This document shows positions 1-11,411 of a stretch of 40,429 bases of DNA, one piece after another. The stretch is from Cladosporium sp. IMV 00045. Its lineage: Eukaryota; Ascomycota; Dothideomycetes; Cladosporiales; Cladosporiaceae. The position numbers and the translations under genes were made by a program. The notes beneath the pieces were generated by a model. That model worked only from the letters and a program-made list of their open reading frames with translations. It was not told the DNA's origin and did no database searches. Positions within the stretch are counted from its first letter, which is position 1. Every line of letters starts with the position of its first letter. The DNA lies in NCBI GenBank assembly GCA_001931905.2, contig MSJI02000934.1:1-40429 (forward strand). Direction: 5' to 3'.

Positions 1-137
1 TCCTCTTCATACCGGTCGAAGCACTCGAAAGTACATTTGTAATATTCGAGCCACTCGGCTGGGTGTTCGAAAACATGCCTTTCGAACTGCTCCTGCGATT
101 CCGGCAGGATAGGAGGTTGCGGGCGGTCGGTCGCCAT
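1..137 (-). CDS. Partial N-terminus of unknown protein, runs off left edge
   Basis: An ATG at 137 on the minus strand opens a frame that stays open to the window edge (45 codons, MATDRPQPPILPESQEQFER and onward). The visible part is acidic and aromatic, with a PAEWLEYYKCTFECF stretch containing two cysteines. Unlike the DNA from 394 onward, it is not RIP-mutated. It starts 22 bases beyond the end of an LTR-like block, so it could be the Gag of a retroelement lying to the left, or a host gene next to an insertion. I do not recognise the family. Too little is visible to assign a function. Confidence 0.4.
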   Translation of the reverse strand, partial: MATDRPQPPILPESQEQFERHVFEHPAEWLEYYKCTFECFDRYEE

Positions 138-159
138 ACCTAAGGTAGGAGCTACGTAG

Positions 160-393
160 TGTCACGGGCGGAAGGCAGCGTGCACGGTGCGTAGGTATGG
201 TTACCAATCGGATCAGATACAGAGCTATATACGGTCCTGGTCGCAACCTAGCAGATGGCTAAATGACGAAGACGTAGCTCGAAGAGCTACAATACATTGT
301 AAAGGAGAAGCGCAGGTGAAGCCGAAGCCCGGCTTACCTGCCTTCCTAAGTATCACTAGCAATGTCACGGGGCTCTAGATCCTGGCCGTGACA
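160..393. repeat. LTR-like 234-bp block with TGTCACGG/CCGTGACA ends
   Basis: The block begins TGTCACGG (160-167) and ends CCGTGACA (386-393), an 8-bp terminal inverted repeat of the TG..CA type found at LTR ends of fungal Ty3/gypsy elements. A third copy of TGTCACGG at 363-370 makes the last 31 bases an inverted repeat of their own. Base composition is normal, with CA and TG dinucleotides present, whereas the DNA from 394 rightward is RIP-mutated. I see no target-site duplication, and no clear primer-binding site or purine tract on the side facing the gypsy remnant. It could be the LTR of an element to the left, the LTR of the remnant to the right, or a small inverted-repeat element. Confidence 0.4.
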
Positions 394-1239
394 AAAGAAG
401 GGGATACTTATATTAGCTATAATGATATTACTATTACTATTACTAATACTATTACTACTACTATTAGTTATAAGAGGGAAGAAGAGAAAGAGGAGAAAGA
501 ATATAGAAGAAAGCCTTTACCTACTAGTAACCTACTAACGAATAATGAATAGCGAATAATAGTAAGCTACTATTACAAGCCTATTATTTACGATAATAAA
601 GAACCGGATTACGAGCCTACTAAAGCGGGAGTAGCACGCCGGAAGTAAATAATAATAGTAACTAAAGCTCGTTAGAACAAGTAATAATAGTAGCTTATAA
701 TAGGAGTATAAGATAGCTTTAAGATAAGAACGAGGCAGATTCTACGCGTTTAGAAGCAGAACCTATCCTATAAGAATAAGTTACTAGCTTAGTACCGTTA
801 TTATATAAACGCCGGAAGCATATAAATAGCGGTAAGACCGCTATAGTTAAAAGAAAGGGAAACGATCGAATCTACTCTAGTCTCGATACTAAAGAAGGGG
901 AAGAAGTCCTCTAATACTAAGGAGGACCTCTACTCTTTAACGTAGAAATAGTAGTATCTGCGAGTTTTTGCTTAGAAATACTAAAAAAAAAAAAAAAAGA
1001 CTAAGAGTCTTACTAGCGAGATAGAGATAGATAAGAGTAGCCCCCGAAGAATTTATACCGGACCCTGTCGATAAATAGCGTAAATATAGACAAAGAGAGA
1101 GTAAGAAGTAATATAAAAGACAAGCTTTAGGAGGTAAGCGCAGACGATACTACGCCTTAGGAGAATAGCCTTAGTACTCTATACTCTTTTAAGCAGACTT
1201 AGATAGAGAAGACCTTCTATCCTATATCGAACTTATTAA

Positions 1240-3650
1240 ATACCATATTAAGCTTCTATATATACGTCGCTTACCTGTAACATCTAGAGTCGTTCTAGGA
1301 CTAAACGAAAGTAGTACGTATACTCTTTATAGGTCTTACTATAGATTAGAATGTTATCTAGGTAGACTATATAGAAGTTATCTAGGTATCCCGCTAAGGC
1401 TTTATTAATATACGCCTAGAACGTAGCTAGCGCATTCGTTAAGCTAAAGGGTATAACTAGATATTCGAAATAACTATAACGCGTTCGAAAGGCTATCTTC
1501 TACTCGTCGCCTTAGTAGATAGGAATATAGTAATAGGCGTCTTTAAGATTAAGCGCTAAAAAGACTTTTACTCTACTTAGTCTATTAAGAGTTTTACTTA
1601 TTAGTAGAAGCAGTATATAATCCTTTATTGTAATAGCGTTTAGGCCCCTATAGTTTACGTAGAGCTATAGTAACCTATCCTTCTTTAGTGCGAAAAGGAT
1701 AGGAGCCCCTACTTTACTAGCGCTACGCTAGATCCACCTATTTATAGTAGCTCTTTCTAAGTAGTTCCTTAACTCCTCGAGTTCTAACTTTAAGAGGTTA
1801 TAAAGCAGCTGAAATAGTAGTACTATATCGGGTTTAAAGTAGATAGGATAAACTGCATCTACTATCCTCTTCTATATCTTCTATAGGTCTATATCGAAGA
1901 CGTCTATAAAGTCTTTAATACTAGGTAGTAAGGAGTATAAAACTCTATTACTCTTAGCGACCTCCTCTTTCGAAGTCGTAGTAGATACGAGACATACTTG
2001 TACTACTATCGTAAACTCTAAGTGGGCCTCTATAGTACGTATCGCGTTTACGCTATAGAGTTAAATTAACTCCGAATTAATTCTATACTTCTAGCAGTTT
2101 GTCCTAGAGTCGGCGACTACCCTATAGGATTTTCTCTATAGTCGCCCTAGGATTACATCTATAGAGGGTAATATTACTACGTAGAACCTCTCTACTATTT
2201 CATAGGTTACTCCCTACGAGTCTTCTAGACTTAGTTATAGCGTATACGCCCTATATACGTAGGCTTTACTACTTTAAAAGCTTTCGGCCTTTAGAAGGAT
2301 AGTATCCTCTATAGAGGGTAGGCCTAACCTCTTTACTATAGACTATAATATTAGATTATAGTCTACTCTATTATCTAGGAGGAGGGAAACCTCTTTTTTA
2401 CGCTCTGCGGCTATTACGATAGCTCTACGTAGTACTAGCGCTAACTCGCACTCGACTCTAGTCTTAGAGTTTAAAGGCGAGTACTCTTTATCCTCCTAGA
2501 GTTTTTTGACTTTACTTAGCGTTAGGTATTTAAATCTGAGGAATCTCCTATAGTAACCTTCTAGTTCCTTATAGTATCCTTTTTCGGTTTAGTATAAGTA
2601 GTACTATAATAACCCTTCTTTCTATAGTTATAGTACTCTACTCGATCTAGTAAAGGCTTCTAGGTACGCCCTTCTACCTACTGCGTAGGCGGGCGACTAG
2701 ACGATAGATTACTCGTTAATCTATTATTACCCTTTCGCCTCTTATTCGGGGAACTAGCGCTCTAATTCTAGTAGACACTCCTCGAGCCTTTACTATCCTT
2801 ATTCGTAGTAGGCTTCTTTTAACTAGAAAGCCTACTTACGTTCTCTAGCCTCTAGGCTAGAGCGATAAGGTCCTATCGGCTCTAGGGAACTTTAGACTTT
2901 ATAATAATAGTCTCTCTTAGACTATAGCGAAGCTTATTAAGGAGGTATTAGGTGCGCTAAGCCTCTATATACTATTCGCTAAGCTAGTCCTCTAGCGTAG
3001 TAAGGTAGATAGTAAAATTCGTTATGCTTTTACTCTCTTTCTACCTCGCGCCTTTGTAATTAAGGCCTACGTCGAGACTACAGTTTACTAGGTCTACGAC
3101 ATAGTTAACTATAAACTCCTCGAAGTCCCTAAATATATAGTCTAGTAGAGGGAGTAATCTATAGGTATAGGTCTAGAGAGTCTTTAGTTCTCTTACTAGC
3201 TATATACTAGTAAAGAGGATCTTCTCTTACTCTGTTTTATACGTAATAGGGTTAATCTAGAAAATAGTCTTTAAACTCGAGAGGAAGATCCTAGCTTCCT
3301 ATAACGTCTTCCTCTTAAATGCTTCTAGGTCCTTATAGCGCTATCGCTTTATACCTATTGCGATACCTAGGCCTCTTACCTACGATACGGAATCGCTTAG
3401 GGCTAAAGCACTCATAATAATCGAAGAGACTAGTAGTATAGGACTTTATCGTATAGCCTATAGTATAGTAGCGTCCTATATACGTCGTAGCTACGCGACC
3501 TTCTTACGAAGCTATTCTAAGGACTATAGCGTTAGCCTCTCCTACTAGAGACAATACTATTCTTCCTATAGTAAACGTTCCCTCTTAAGGCCTACTCCTT
3601 CCTAATACACGTTATCTACCTACGCATTTTGCGTTAGCATATCCGAGTTT
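1240..3650 (-). mobile_element. Degenerate Ty3/gypsy LTR retrotransposon (Gag and reverse transcriptase readable)
   Basis: Read on the minus strand. At about 2850-3200 a frame has the feel of a retrotransposon Gag domain. At 2594-2635 a zinc knuckle keeps exact CX2CX4HX4C spacing, but all four ligand codons are now TAC or TAT (Tyr), as expected if TGY and CAT were hit by RIP on both strands. From about 1810 to 1250 one continuous frame reads as gypsy reverse transcriptase: NYRGLNAITIK near 1664-1620, LNLKDAYYYIP, FRTRYSYFEYLVIPF, and the catalytic box as YLDN (YLDD expected) at about 1352-1366. Its stops are TAG or TAA. The 850 bp left of RT are too short for RNase H plus integrase and I do not recognise either there, so the element looks truncated. 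The Gag start and 5' LTR could not be placed. Confidence 0.8.
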
Positions 3651-4080
3651 AAGTTAATAGGTTATATATTATAGGTTAGCTCTAGCTCTATCCTATCGTC
3701 CTATAGGCTACTACTAGGGGTAGAGCTTTTAGAGTTATAATTAAATAATTGTAGATAGATAAGATATAAATAATTAATAGCATATAGTAGCGTAAAGGAC
3801 GAGTTGCTACTAAGTAGGTACTTCGTATAAGAACTAAAAGCTACTTTCGCTTTCGACGTGGAAACATCGTATATATAAGGAACTATCGTAGTAGAGTCGT
3901 AGTTAGCTAACTAGCGATCCCTCGACGATTATATATTAAATAGGCAAAGCTATAATCTAGACGATAGTAGCTATTAGACTCTACGTCCGGTTATTATAAG
4001 AAGTTTATTAGTAAAGTATATAAAAACTATAGCTAGTAGAACGTAGCTAGTAGAGCGTAGCTAGCAGATTCACTTACTGC

Positions 4081-4860
4081 TTAAATATCGTCCCGAGCGT
4101 AAAGCTAATACTTAAAGTAAATAATGCTAATCTTACGTAGAGTTAGGCGGACTTTACGTGCCTTCTCCTTATTACGTATAAAGATAACGCAGCGGAAGTA
4201 ACGTAGCTAGCGAATGTTAGGTCGAACGCCTAGTACGCGAGTCTCGTAGAGCTTTAAGTCGAGGAGGCGAAAAAGAGCCTTATTACTATTTATAGTAGGT
4301 GCCTCTAAAGGATTACGTAGTAGTCTCTACTCGCGAATATAGAGCGAAGCTTCTTCGAGTATAAAGACTTTATCCTAGAAGTTCCTTATGCGCTAGATCT
4401 AGTAGTCGCAAAGATAAGGCTAGTCGCGCGTAAAAACACTTACTATTAGTACCGAAATAAGGCTACTAACGTCTTTACCCCCCTCTAGTATCGCTATTTA
4501 TATAGGTAGCTTCTTCTTATAGAACTTCTTATACTTATACTACGTAAGCTTCTTATTCTTAATCTCTATCTACTTATCTACCTTATCTAAATCCGTCTAC
4601 GTTTTTACTATATTTTTACTTATATAGTCGCTCTCGAGTCTTACGCTTTTATAAAAAGCGTTAGAGTCCTACGCTACTACAATATAGCTTTTCTTTACTT
4701 CGCTATAGAATCGTTAGTATATATTAGGAAAAGCGTATATAAACCACTTACTACTTACTATCGATCCTTAAGATCGCTTCTTAGATACGCGTATCCTACT
4801 TACTTAGTAATAGATCTTTAAAGCTTTCTAAGCTCTTAGCTAACTTGCGCGCGCGCGTAT
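4081..4860 (-). pseudogene. RIP-killed reading frame of unknown repeat protein
   Basis: One minus-strand frame (codons starting at 4440 and multiples of three from it) reads for about 260 codons, interrupted only by TAG and TAA. The order of blocks is a lysine-rich helical stretch (KKFYKKKLP), then LEGGKDVSSLISVL, SVFTRD, RIRNFWDKVFILEEASLYIRE, NPLEAPTINSNKALFRLLDL, and YFRCVIFIRNKEKARKV. This has the composition of a real protein and lies upstream of, and in the same orientation as, the gypsy Gag remnant. I do not recognise the family; it may belong to a second nested element. No function is assigned. Confidence 0.4.
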
Positions 4861-6741
4861 AGGTAGCATTATTAGCCTTACGTTAATTATTAGTATCTCT
4901 TTTACTCGCTATTATATTAGCGTAGCGTTTATAGTCTCGAGTAGTATTTATATTATTAGAAAGTAAGGTTTTACGCGCTTTCTAAGAGCTAGCCTTACTC
5001 TCGGAGTAGTCGTTATCTATTATCGAAAGAAGCGTTAATACTATATAAGTTTAGAAGTCTAGAGGCGAAGAAGTAGAGCGTAATTAAGGTTATTATTAAA
5101 GAGGTAGTAGGTAGCGAAAACTGAAGTAGCTAGGCGTTACAAGCGAGTATTTATAGGTAATAGCGTATAGTCTATTTTAGTTCTTATTATTATTTAAATA
5201 ATAGAACTTCGGCTTACTTATAACCTCTTCTTTACTAACATCTTTACCTCTTCTAACTTCGCTCTTACTTACTCGCGACTAGTCTCCTATACTCTTCGAT
5301 TAGCTCTTTATCCTCGATATTATAATCCGCCGCAATCTCTAAGAACTACTTTAAAATCGCTTGCTATCGTAGTCTCGAGTAAAGTATAGCTTATACTAAG
5401 GCTATTACTAAGAGGGTCGCTACTACTAGTAGTAAGAGGCCGAGGACCGGTACTAGTATAAGGAAAGCGCCGAGAAAGATAACTATAGGTAGGAAGAATA
5501 TATAGAGTATAAAGAGGTAGTAGGCTATAGGCTAGAGGCGTCGTAGGTAGAAGCTAGGAAGTAAGTAGAACTATACCTAGCAAACCGTACCCGGTAGTCG
5601 CTAATAATCGATCTAGCTATTACTCTCTATAAGATCCGTCGCTTCTAGAAGTCGGCTAACCTCTTTATCTCTAAGACGCTATTTACGCGCCTTTACTATA
5701 AGGTCGCCTAGGATACTAGTACCTTAATAGACTTACGCTTTACGTTCGATACTCTAGGAGTAATCTAGGAGGTAGCTAAGGCGTTTCTAGTCTCGCAGTT
5801 TGAAAGTAAGTAAAATAATTCATAATATGCGTAGCAAGTAATACTAATCTAAGTTTTATAGTAGTAAACTTAGCTACGATTCACGGGAAGCGTATTACTA
5901 TTATATAGAAGGATTTCTAGTTAATTAATAGGCTACGCCTAAGTATAACAGGTCGATTATACGGGACTTTAATAAACTAAGAAAAGGCAATTCTTATGTA
6001 TGTTAGGCGACGGTTAAACGATTAATAAGTAATAACTATAATATATAAAGTTCGGTTTTTAGTACTTTAGTATTTTTTAAACTTTTAGCACTTTTATAGG
6101 TATAGCTAACCGTCGTCTAGGGTATAATCGTCCTACTTTATAGATTAATACGGGGCTATCATTATACTATATCTCGCGGGACAATTTACGAATATTCTAG
6201 GCGCGTATATAGGCTTTTATAAATAGGCACCTATAACAATCGACGGTATACTTCTCGGTAATGAAACTAGCGGAATTAAAGGCCCTTAGACCTACGCCAC
6301 GTCTAATATAGTCGGGGATAGATCGACTCGTATATTGCGTGAAAGACTAGAAAACGTTACTATCGCGCTAACTAACTACGCACTCGAAACTTCTAATATA
6401 ACGGTTTCCGGGCATACGATTTCTATAGAGACGTACGTTCGTATACGTTAGTAGTAGAAGATCTTACTAGTCGTACTTAAGCTTAGTAGCTACGTTCTCC
6501 TAATCTTAACTATCGTTTATAGTCGCTATAAGAAAGTCCCTACCTAGAAGTTATTAATCTTAGCGATTATCTACTATAAAGTTAAAGGACTATATAAATA
6601 GAGGACGCACGTTACTAAACGCTTAAGCGGTATAGAGGTATCTACGAAAGCTACTAATATAGAGCTATTTACGAATGAAGATAGTATTAACTCTATATTA
6701 GGTAGAAAGGTAATTCGTGCGATCGACTAATAAGTGGCGAG

Positions 6742-7004
6742 GAGAGACTCGATTTCTAAGACGCCTTTTTCCGTAGTACGATAGTATTTTAGCGGTACTA
6801 GAATGGATGATACTTACGTAAGTATCTCAGAAAGATTCGATGTTTAAGGCCTATCTCTCCGTAGTACGATAGTCTTTTAAGGGTACTAAAATAGATAGTA
6901 CTTACGTAGTCTAGCGGAGAGACTCGATATTCAAAATGCATCTCTCTATAGTAAGATAGTAGTTTACGGATATTAGTATAGATTATACTTACGTAAGTAC
7001 TACG
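6742..7004 (+). repeat. Three tandem copies of an about 88-bp unit
   Basis: Units start at 6742 (GAGAGACTCGAT), 6830 (GAAAGATTCGAT) and 6917 (GAGAGACTCGAT), giving periods of 88 and 87 bp. Each carries a conserved core related to GTAGTACGATAGT and, near its end, a palindrome related to ACTTACGTAAGT. Copies differ mostly by C/T and G/A changes, so they were probably near identical before RIP. They could be subrepeats of an LTR or untranslated leader, or a minisatellite. Nothing coding is seen in them. Confidence 0.7.
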
Positions 7005-7430
7005 AAGAGGTTTAAAGCTACGCTATCTAGGGGCTACAAAATTAGCATATAAGTGAACGTAAGAAGCGCGATCATCTATTATGTTTTATAGAAGAAGTTA
7101 GTATACGTATACCTCTAGTAGTACGTTAGTATTAAATTAACTAGAAAGGTAGTATAATATATACCTATCTTACGGATTTAATAGTCTAACTTACTAAATA
7201 TAGAGTATAGAGTATAGTCCTACCGATGTCGCCTAGAATAGGCACCTATTCTTTAAAACCGAGCGCCTATAGCATCTTACGGAGGTCGAAGCGATGCAAA
7301 AGGCTAAGAATGTCGGGCCGGACGGTATAGGGTGTATAGTATCGTCCTAAATTAGCGATTATACGTTCGTGACTTATAACCTATCTAGCCTCGATTTACA
7401 TCTAGCAAAACACTTGACCTATCCTTATAG

Positions 7431-8444
7431 ATTCACTCCCTTTGTCCTTAGAGGCAATGCTCATCTAAGGCACTATGGCTTTGGGATACGCATATCAAGA
7501 ATTGCAAAACCTGGAAAGAGAACCCTGTCCGTGTGATCCCTGCGAAGCTCGCTCTGCCTAAAAAAAGATGTGAGAACCCTACTAACAAGAACACTGACCA
7601 GAAAAAGCTAAATGGAGAACTACCGTCATACAAAAGCATCGCATCCATGGTAGAGAAGCCGCGCTCACATGATACCAGCAATAATATGCAGGTTTTTGTC
7701 GCCGACAGCGAATGAGAGGACAACGAGCCGTTGATGTAACGCACCCACACGCGAGTATGTTGCTTGTTCGCCGCGTAGATTCCCTTCATAAAGGGCGACC
7801 AAACAAGCAAGGACCTTGCTTCCTGATAGCGAGCCTAATACAGAAGACTTCCGACCATTCCCCCGGAAGCGCCGCGCAGGTGCTGCTTCCCTCAAGGAAG
7901 TCTCGTCCAACATAACAGCTCCCGTGGCTCCCAGACCTGTCCCTGGTGGATATTCCACACAAGGTTGGAACCAAACAGACGTCACTAATGGCATGGGCCA
8001 AAGCTCCTAGCAAGGATAATATCAAGCCATGAATTTCCGGAACAATTTTCCATGCGCATTTGCTTGACGAAGGACTGAATGCTTCTCGCAATGTCTGAAA
8101 TTTACTCAATCTCTTTTCTTCAAATTGGCCAATATCACGGTGGCTGATGATACCTGCATTGCCATTTCGATCCCGGAGTTGGGGATCCTTCTAATTGCTG
8201 AGAAGCGAATCAAAGCATGACACACTGAACGTAAAAATGATAATGTTTTGAGGAACGAGGCGGTTTCATCAGGCAGACGCCTTATTTTGCTTTTCTTGTG
8301 TACTCTCATATGAAGTGACACTATAAGACACTATTTCTATCTTCCCTTACTCTAAGCTCACTTGTTTATCAGGCCCCTTCGAATGGTTTTCTCACAAAGT
8401 TCTTGAATTCATGCAGTTGTTGCCGTATGAGAGACCTCCATGTC
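7431..8444. other. Intergenic flank of the RIP island, no supported gene
   Basis: Composition returns to normal here. Several overlapping ORFs of 60-120 codons occur in different frames on both strands (7448-8109), but none has recognisable motifs or a clear splice structure. The part next to 8444 is the 3' flank of the GH105 gene. It may hold decayed coding sequence, but I cannot support a gene. Confidence 0.5.
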
Positions 8445-9873
8445 TCACAGGTTTGCCTCCTGGTAGAGCTCATATTCATATGAAGAGAACAGGAACGGTG
8501 CTACTCCCTTGAGGTCGTTCTGGAATAGGTTAATACTAGCGTAGTACTACCAAGCGGGCGGTTAGCGATCGTTTTTTGTTAATGGTCTGAACAAGAATGC
8601 ATACCTCAAAGGTTCCGTTCGAGCTCAGACTCCCCGTTTGAGCTGTCCACTCCCAGGTCAGAGAATTATCACTGGCCTTCTTATCAAGGAAGGCACTAGT
8701 TATCAGGTCGTATCCGCTCAGGGCCGCAGCTTCATATTGCGGTCCTTCGATGTAGCCAAGACGAATACTCTTCAAGAGCCCATACACAAACATGGCCGAT
8801 CCAGAGCTCTCGATGTAGTTCCCGGATCGATCCTCCAGGCCGGGGTCCATAATGTTCCTCCAGCCCTTGTAAGTATCGTCTTGTGCAGCGACAACTGCAT
8901 CTGCGAGGCTTTGCAAGTAGCCAAGAAGTCTCGCTCTGCCAGGGTGGTGTTCCGGGAAATAATCGAGCGTGTCGACCAGGGCCATGAGATACCTGGATCC
9001 ACCAAGCAATTAACCCTCACGATTGATTCACTGATACTAATAATGAGAAGATCGATAACGCACCATCCAACCGCTCGGCCCCAGACGTGTGGCGCGGCTC
9101 CAGTCACGGGGTCGGCCCATACTTGTGTCTTCGAAACATCGAAGCCATGAACGGGTAAACCATTTGTACGCTCGCGATCCACCGTCGTGCCTGCATCGAT
9201 AAGATCAAACTGCAAAGCAATGTCGTCCCATGCGGTCGTGTTGCCTGGCTCGAACTCGTACGTCCAACGTGCGTAGAAGACGTCTAGCATATAGATCCCG
9301 TCGAGCCACATCTGTTTACCCGTCAGTCTAGCGTCTCGCTATGTTGGGTCTTCTCACTGGTCTTACCTGATCGATATATACCGGGAAGCGATGGTAGAAG
9401 CCGCCGTCGGGTGTCCGGCCGGTGCGATCGATCTGATCTCTCAACTTCTGTGCAGCCGTCTTATAGATGTTGTCGCCGCCGGTTATGTTATACATGTCTA
9501 GAAAGCTGTGGCCGAAGCGGATATCGTCGATGGAGTTGCTGTTGTTGTAAAGCAGAATATCACCTGTCCAGCCGGGGTGAAGCTGGATGTTAACGTGTCT
9601 CTCAAGATATGCGGCATACTTGGGGTCGTGGGTGCGGTCGTAGGCCAGCTTCACTCCCGACAGAAGGGCGGAAACAGTGTAGGCATGCGTGGGTTCGATG
9701 CCGTGCTTGATCTGGCTATCAGCCATCCAAGTGAGGTAACGAGGTTGTCCATGGAAATCGCCTGAGGATATCTTGGTGGCCGGGGAAATGATGAACCAGC
9801 CATTGGGAAGCGTGATGTTAGTGGCTACCGCAACGGTGCTGGCAGCCACCAGATTGAGGATAGAGAACTTCAT
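8445..9873 (-). CDS. Secreted glycoside hydrolase family 105 (unsaturated rhamnogalacturonyl hydrolase)
   Basis: Model: complement(join(8445..8546, 8605..8992, 9064..9311, 9367..9873)), 1,245 nt, 414 aa. Introns of 58, 71 and 55 bp have GT..AG ends; the one at 9312-9366 has a CTGAC branch site. Residues 1-17 are a signal peptide (MKFSILNLVAASTVAVA). The fold is an alpha/alpha six-barrel of the YteR/YesR type. MWLDGIYML at about 170-178 holds the Asp expected to be catalytic (D173), HVWGRAVGW lies at 244-252 spanning an intron, and the C-terminal NDLKGVAPF block is in the last exon. By family knowledge it removes the unsaturated uronic acid from the non-reducing end of pectin fragments made by lyases, outside the cell. 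It is the first intact gene beyond the RIP island. Family and exon structure are confident; the exact substrate is not. Confidence 0.9.
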
Positions 9874-11411
9874 GATGATATAAATGCGCCTTGAAGCAAT
9901 CTATCTGGGCTCTGGAGCTGAGGAGCCTGGTATTTATACCATCGACTGCTTGCCTCGATATCTTTCTTTTGAGCACTCCTTCCCTCTGGACGGACAAACT
10001 CGACCATGTTCATGCTGCACTTGATTGATGAACCCCAGCAACACATGTCCGCCGAGCTCTTCTCCGCTCGTTCTCTGCTGTATCGACTTTCTTGGCTTCT
10101 GCGACATCTGGAGTATGCGAGAACAAGTCTTGGAAAAGGGCCAATAAACGTGAGCTATATCAGGGCTTCGGTGGAGGTGAGAGCGAAACATCCAGGCAAG
10201 GGTAGCGCTGACGCTGATGAGATCGTTGGTCCATGATCACTTTCATACCTTAGCAGATAGGATAAACACTTCATGCGGAGGTTTAAGCATGGCCAGCCAG
10301 GATCACTGGACGGATAATTAATAGTGGGCCTGCATAGCTTGACCTTGGTTGTTCACAGAAGTGGGTAGATTCAGTGTGGCGGAGCAGCCAACATGAAATG
10401 CGTGGGCAATCGGGGGCATTGAGGTGAGACATTTTCATCTGTCAGCTGCTGTCCTCCGCATCATGCTCTAAACACGGATATCCGCGCCATTATTCGATAG
10501 CCTGTTGTGCGGGTGAAGGACGGAAAAGTAATCCGCAGATCAACCCATTGCGGAGAAGAACGATTGCGGGGTGAAGTCTGGGGAAGCAATTGAGCGATGC
10601 AGGGTTGTTTGCTGCGAACCCTAACCCGCGTAACCCCATGCAGTATGCAACCATTTCTACAGCATATCAGGTTTAGTGGGTGCCCAAGCTCCTTGAACTG
10701 CATCTACAGCATACTGATTAGAAGGACACGATATCGTACCTGCCAGGATTAAGATTCGACGCCTTGAAACGATTGATTCCTGTGTCGGTCTTTGGACATA
10801 GCTTAGATGCTGCAACCTTGTCCTCTTCGATGCCTCTCTCAATTGCGTTCTGATTCCAATAGCATCTTGAAGCTGATGACAGTAGCATATCAATTCCAGA
10901 GACGTTCGTTTGATGATGCTATGACTCGAAGCGCACAGTGGCTAACTCGGTATACTAACGCTAATTATACGAGCACATATATCCTTGAGACAAAAATTTT
11001 TAAATGCTATACTTCTCATAACAAGCTAGCGATATTATCATATTGAGGACGATGGTATGAGCATGACAGATACGGAGACACTGTGAGTATCAGGTAGCCA
11101 TCCCCATTCCGGGCTGACTACGTGAGCATGCTGGGACTGATGGTATAAGCACATCAATCGGGATTCAGAGTCGCGCGCTTGGGATGGCCGACTATCTCGA
11201 TCCTGCCGGATATACATCCTCATGTTTTGCACTTTCAAATCATCTCCAAAAAATCTTCAATAGATTGCCTCAACTCCTTTGCAAACGGATCGCGACATTG
11301 ACAAAAAGTTTAACAGAACTCCCACCAAAACACCCAACATTCAGCGTCGTCAATCACTAACACCTCTCGCTCATGCCCTTCCGCCACCTCTTCCTTCCCA
11401 TCCCTCAACTC
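9874..11411. other. Gene-poor intergenic region upstream of GH105
   Basis: About 1.5 kb between the GH105 start and the end of the small proline-rich gene. The first 100-200 bases are the GH105 promoter and leader. ORFs of 60-85 codons are scattered over both strands (for example 10006-10236), with no motif or splice support. A telomere-like AACCCTAACCC lies at 10617-10627. Nothing else stands out. Confidence 0.5.
10617..10627 (-). repeat. Interstitial telomere-like motif (AACCCTAACCC)
   Basis: Nearly two units of the fungal telomere repeat TTAGGG read on the minus strand. Short copies inside chromosomes can be telo-box sites bound by TTAGGG-binding proteins, or chance. It sits in a gene-poor stretch between two minus-strand genes. 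Confidence 0.5.

Larger units (their letters stand above)
394..7430. other. RIP-mutated repeat island
   Basis: About 7 kb is saturated with TA, TAG and CTA and nearly lacks CA and TG, while CG is still common. This is the pattern left by fungal RIP acting on CpA. Stops in remnant reading frames are overwhelmingly TAG or TAA at expected Gln or Trp codons. The left boundary is abrupt at about 394-410 and the right one lies at about 7,380-7,430. Besides the pieces listed separately there are an ATT/ACT microsatellite (about 421-470), a run of 16 A (983-998) that may be an old poly(A) tail, a short array of GTAGCTAGTAGA-like units (about 4030-4065), and a plus-strand coding-like stretch at about 5602-5820 with the same kind of stops, family unknown. 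No intact gene is present. Confidence 0.9.

Noticed and set aside
394..7430. AT-rich island as a centromere or mitochondrial insertion
   Set aside because: Readable gypsy Gag and RT with RIP-type stops explain it as mutated transposon; no mitochondrial genes recognised.
7448..8109. Cluster of 60-120-codon ORFs on both strands
   Set aside because: No motif, no consistent frame and no splice support; could be decayed sequence but not annotatable.
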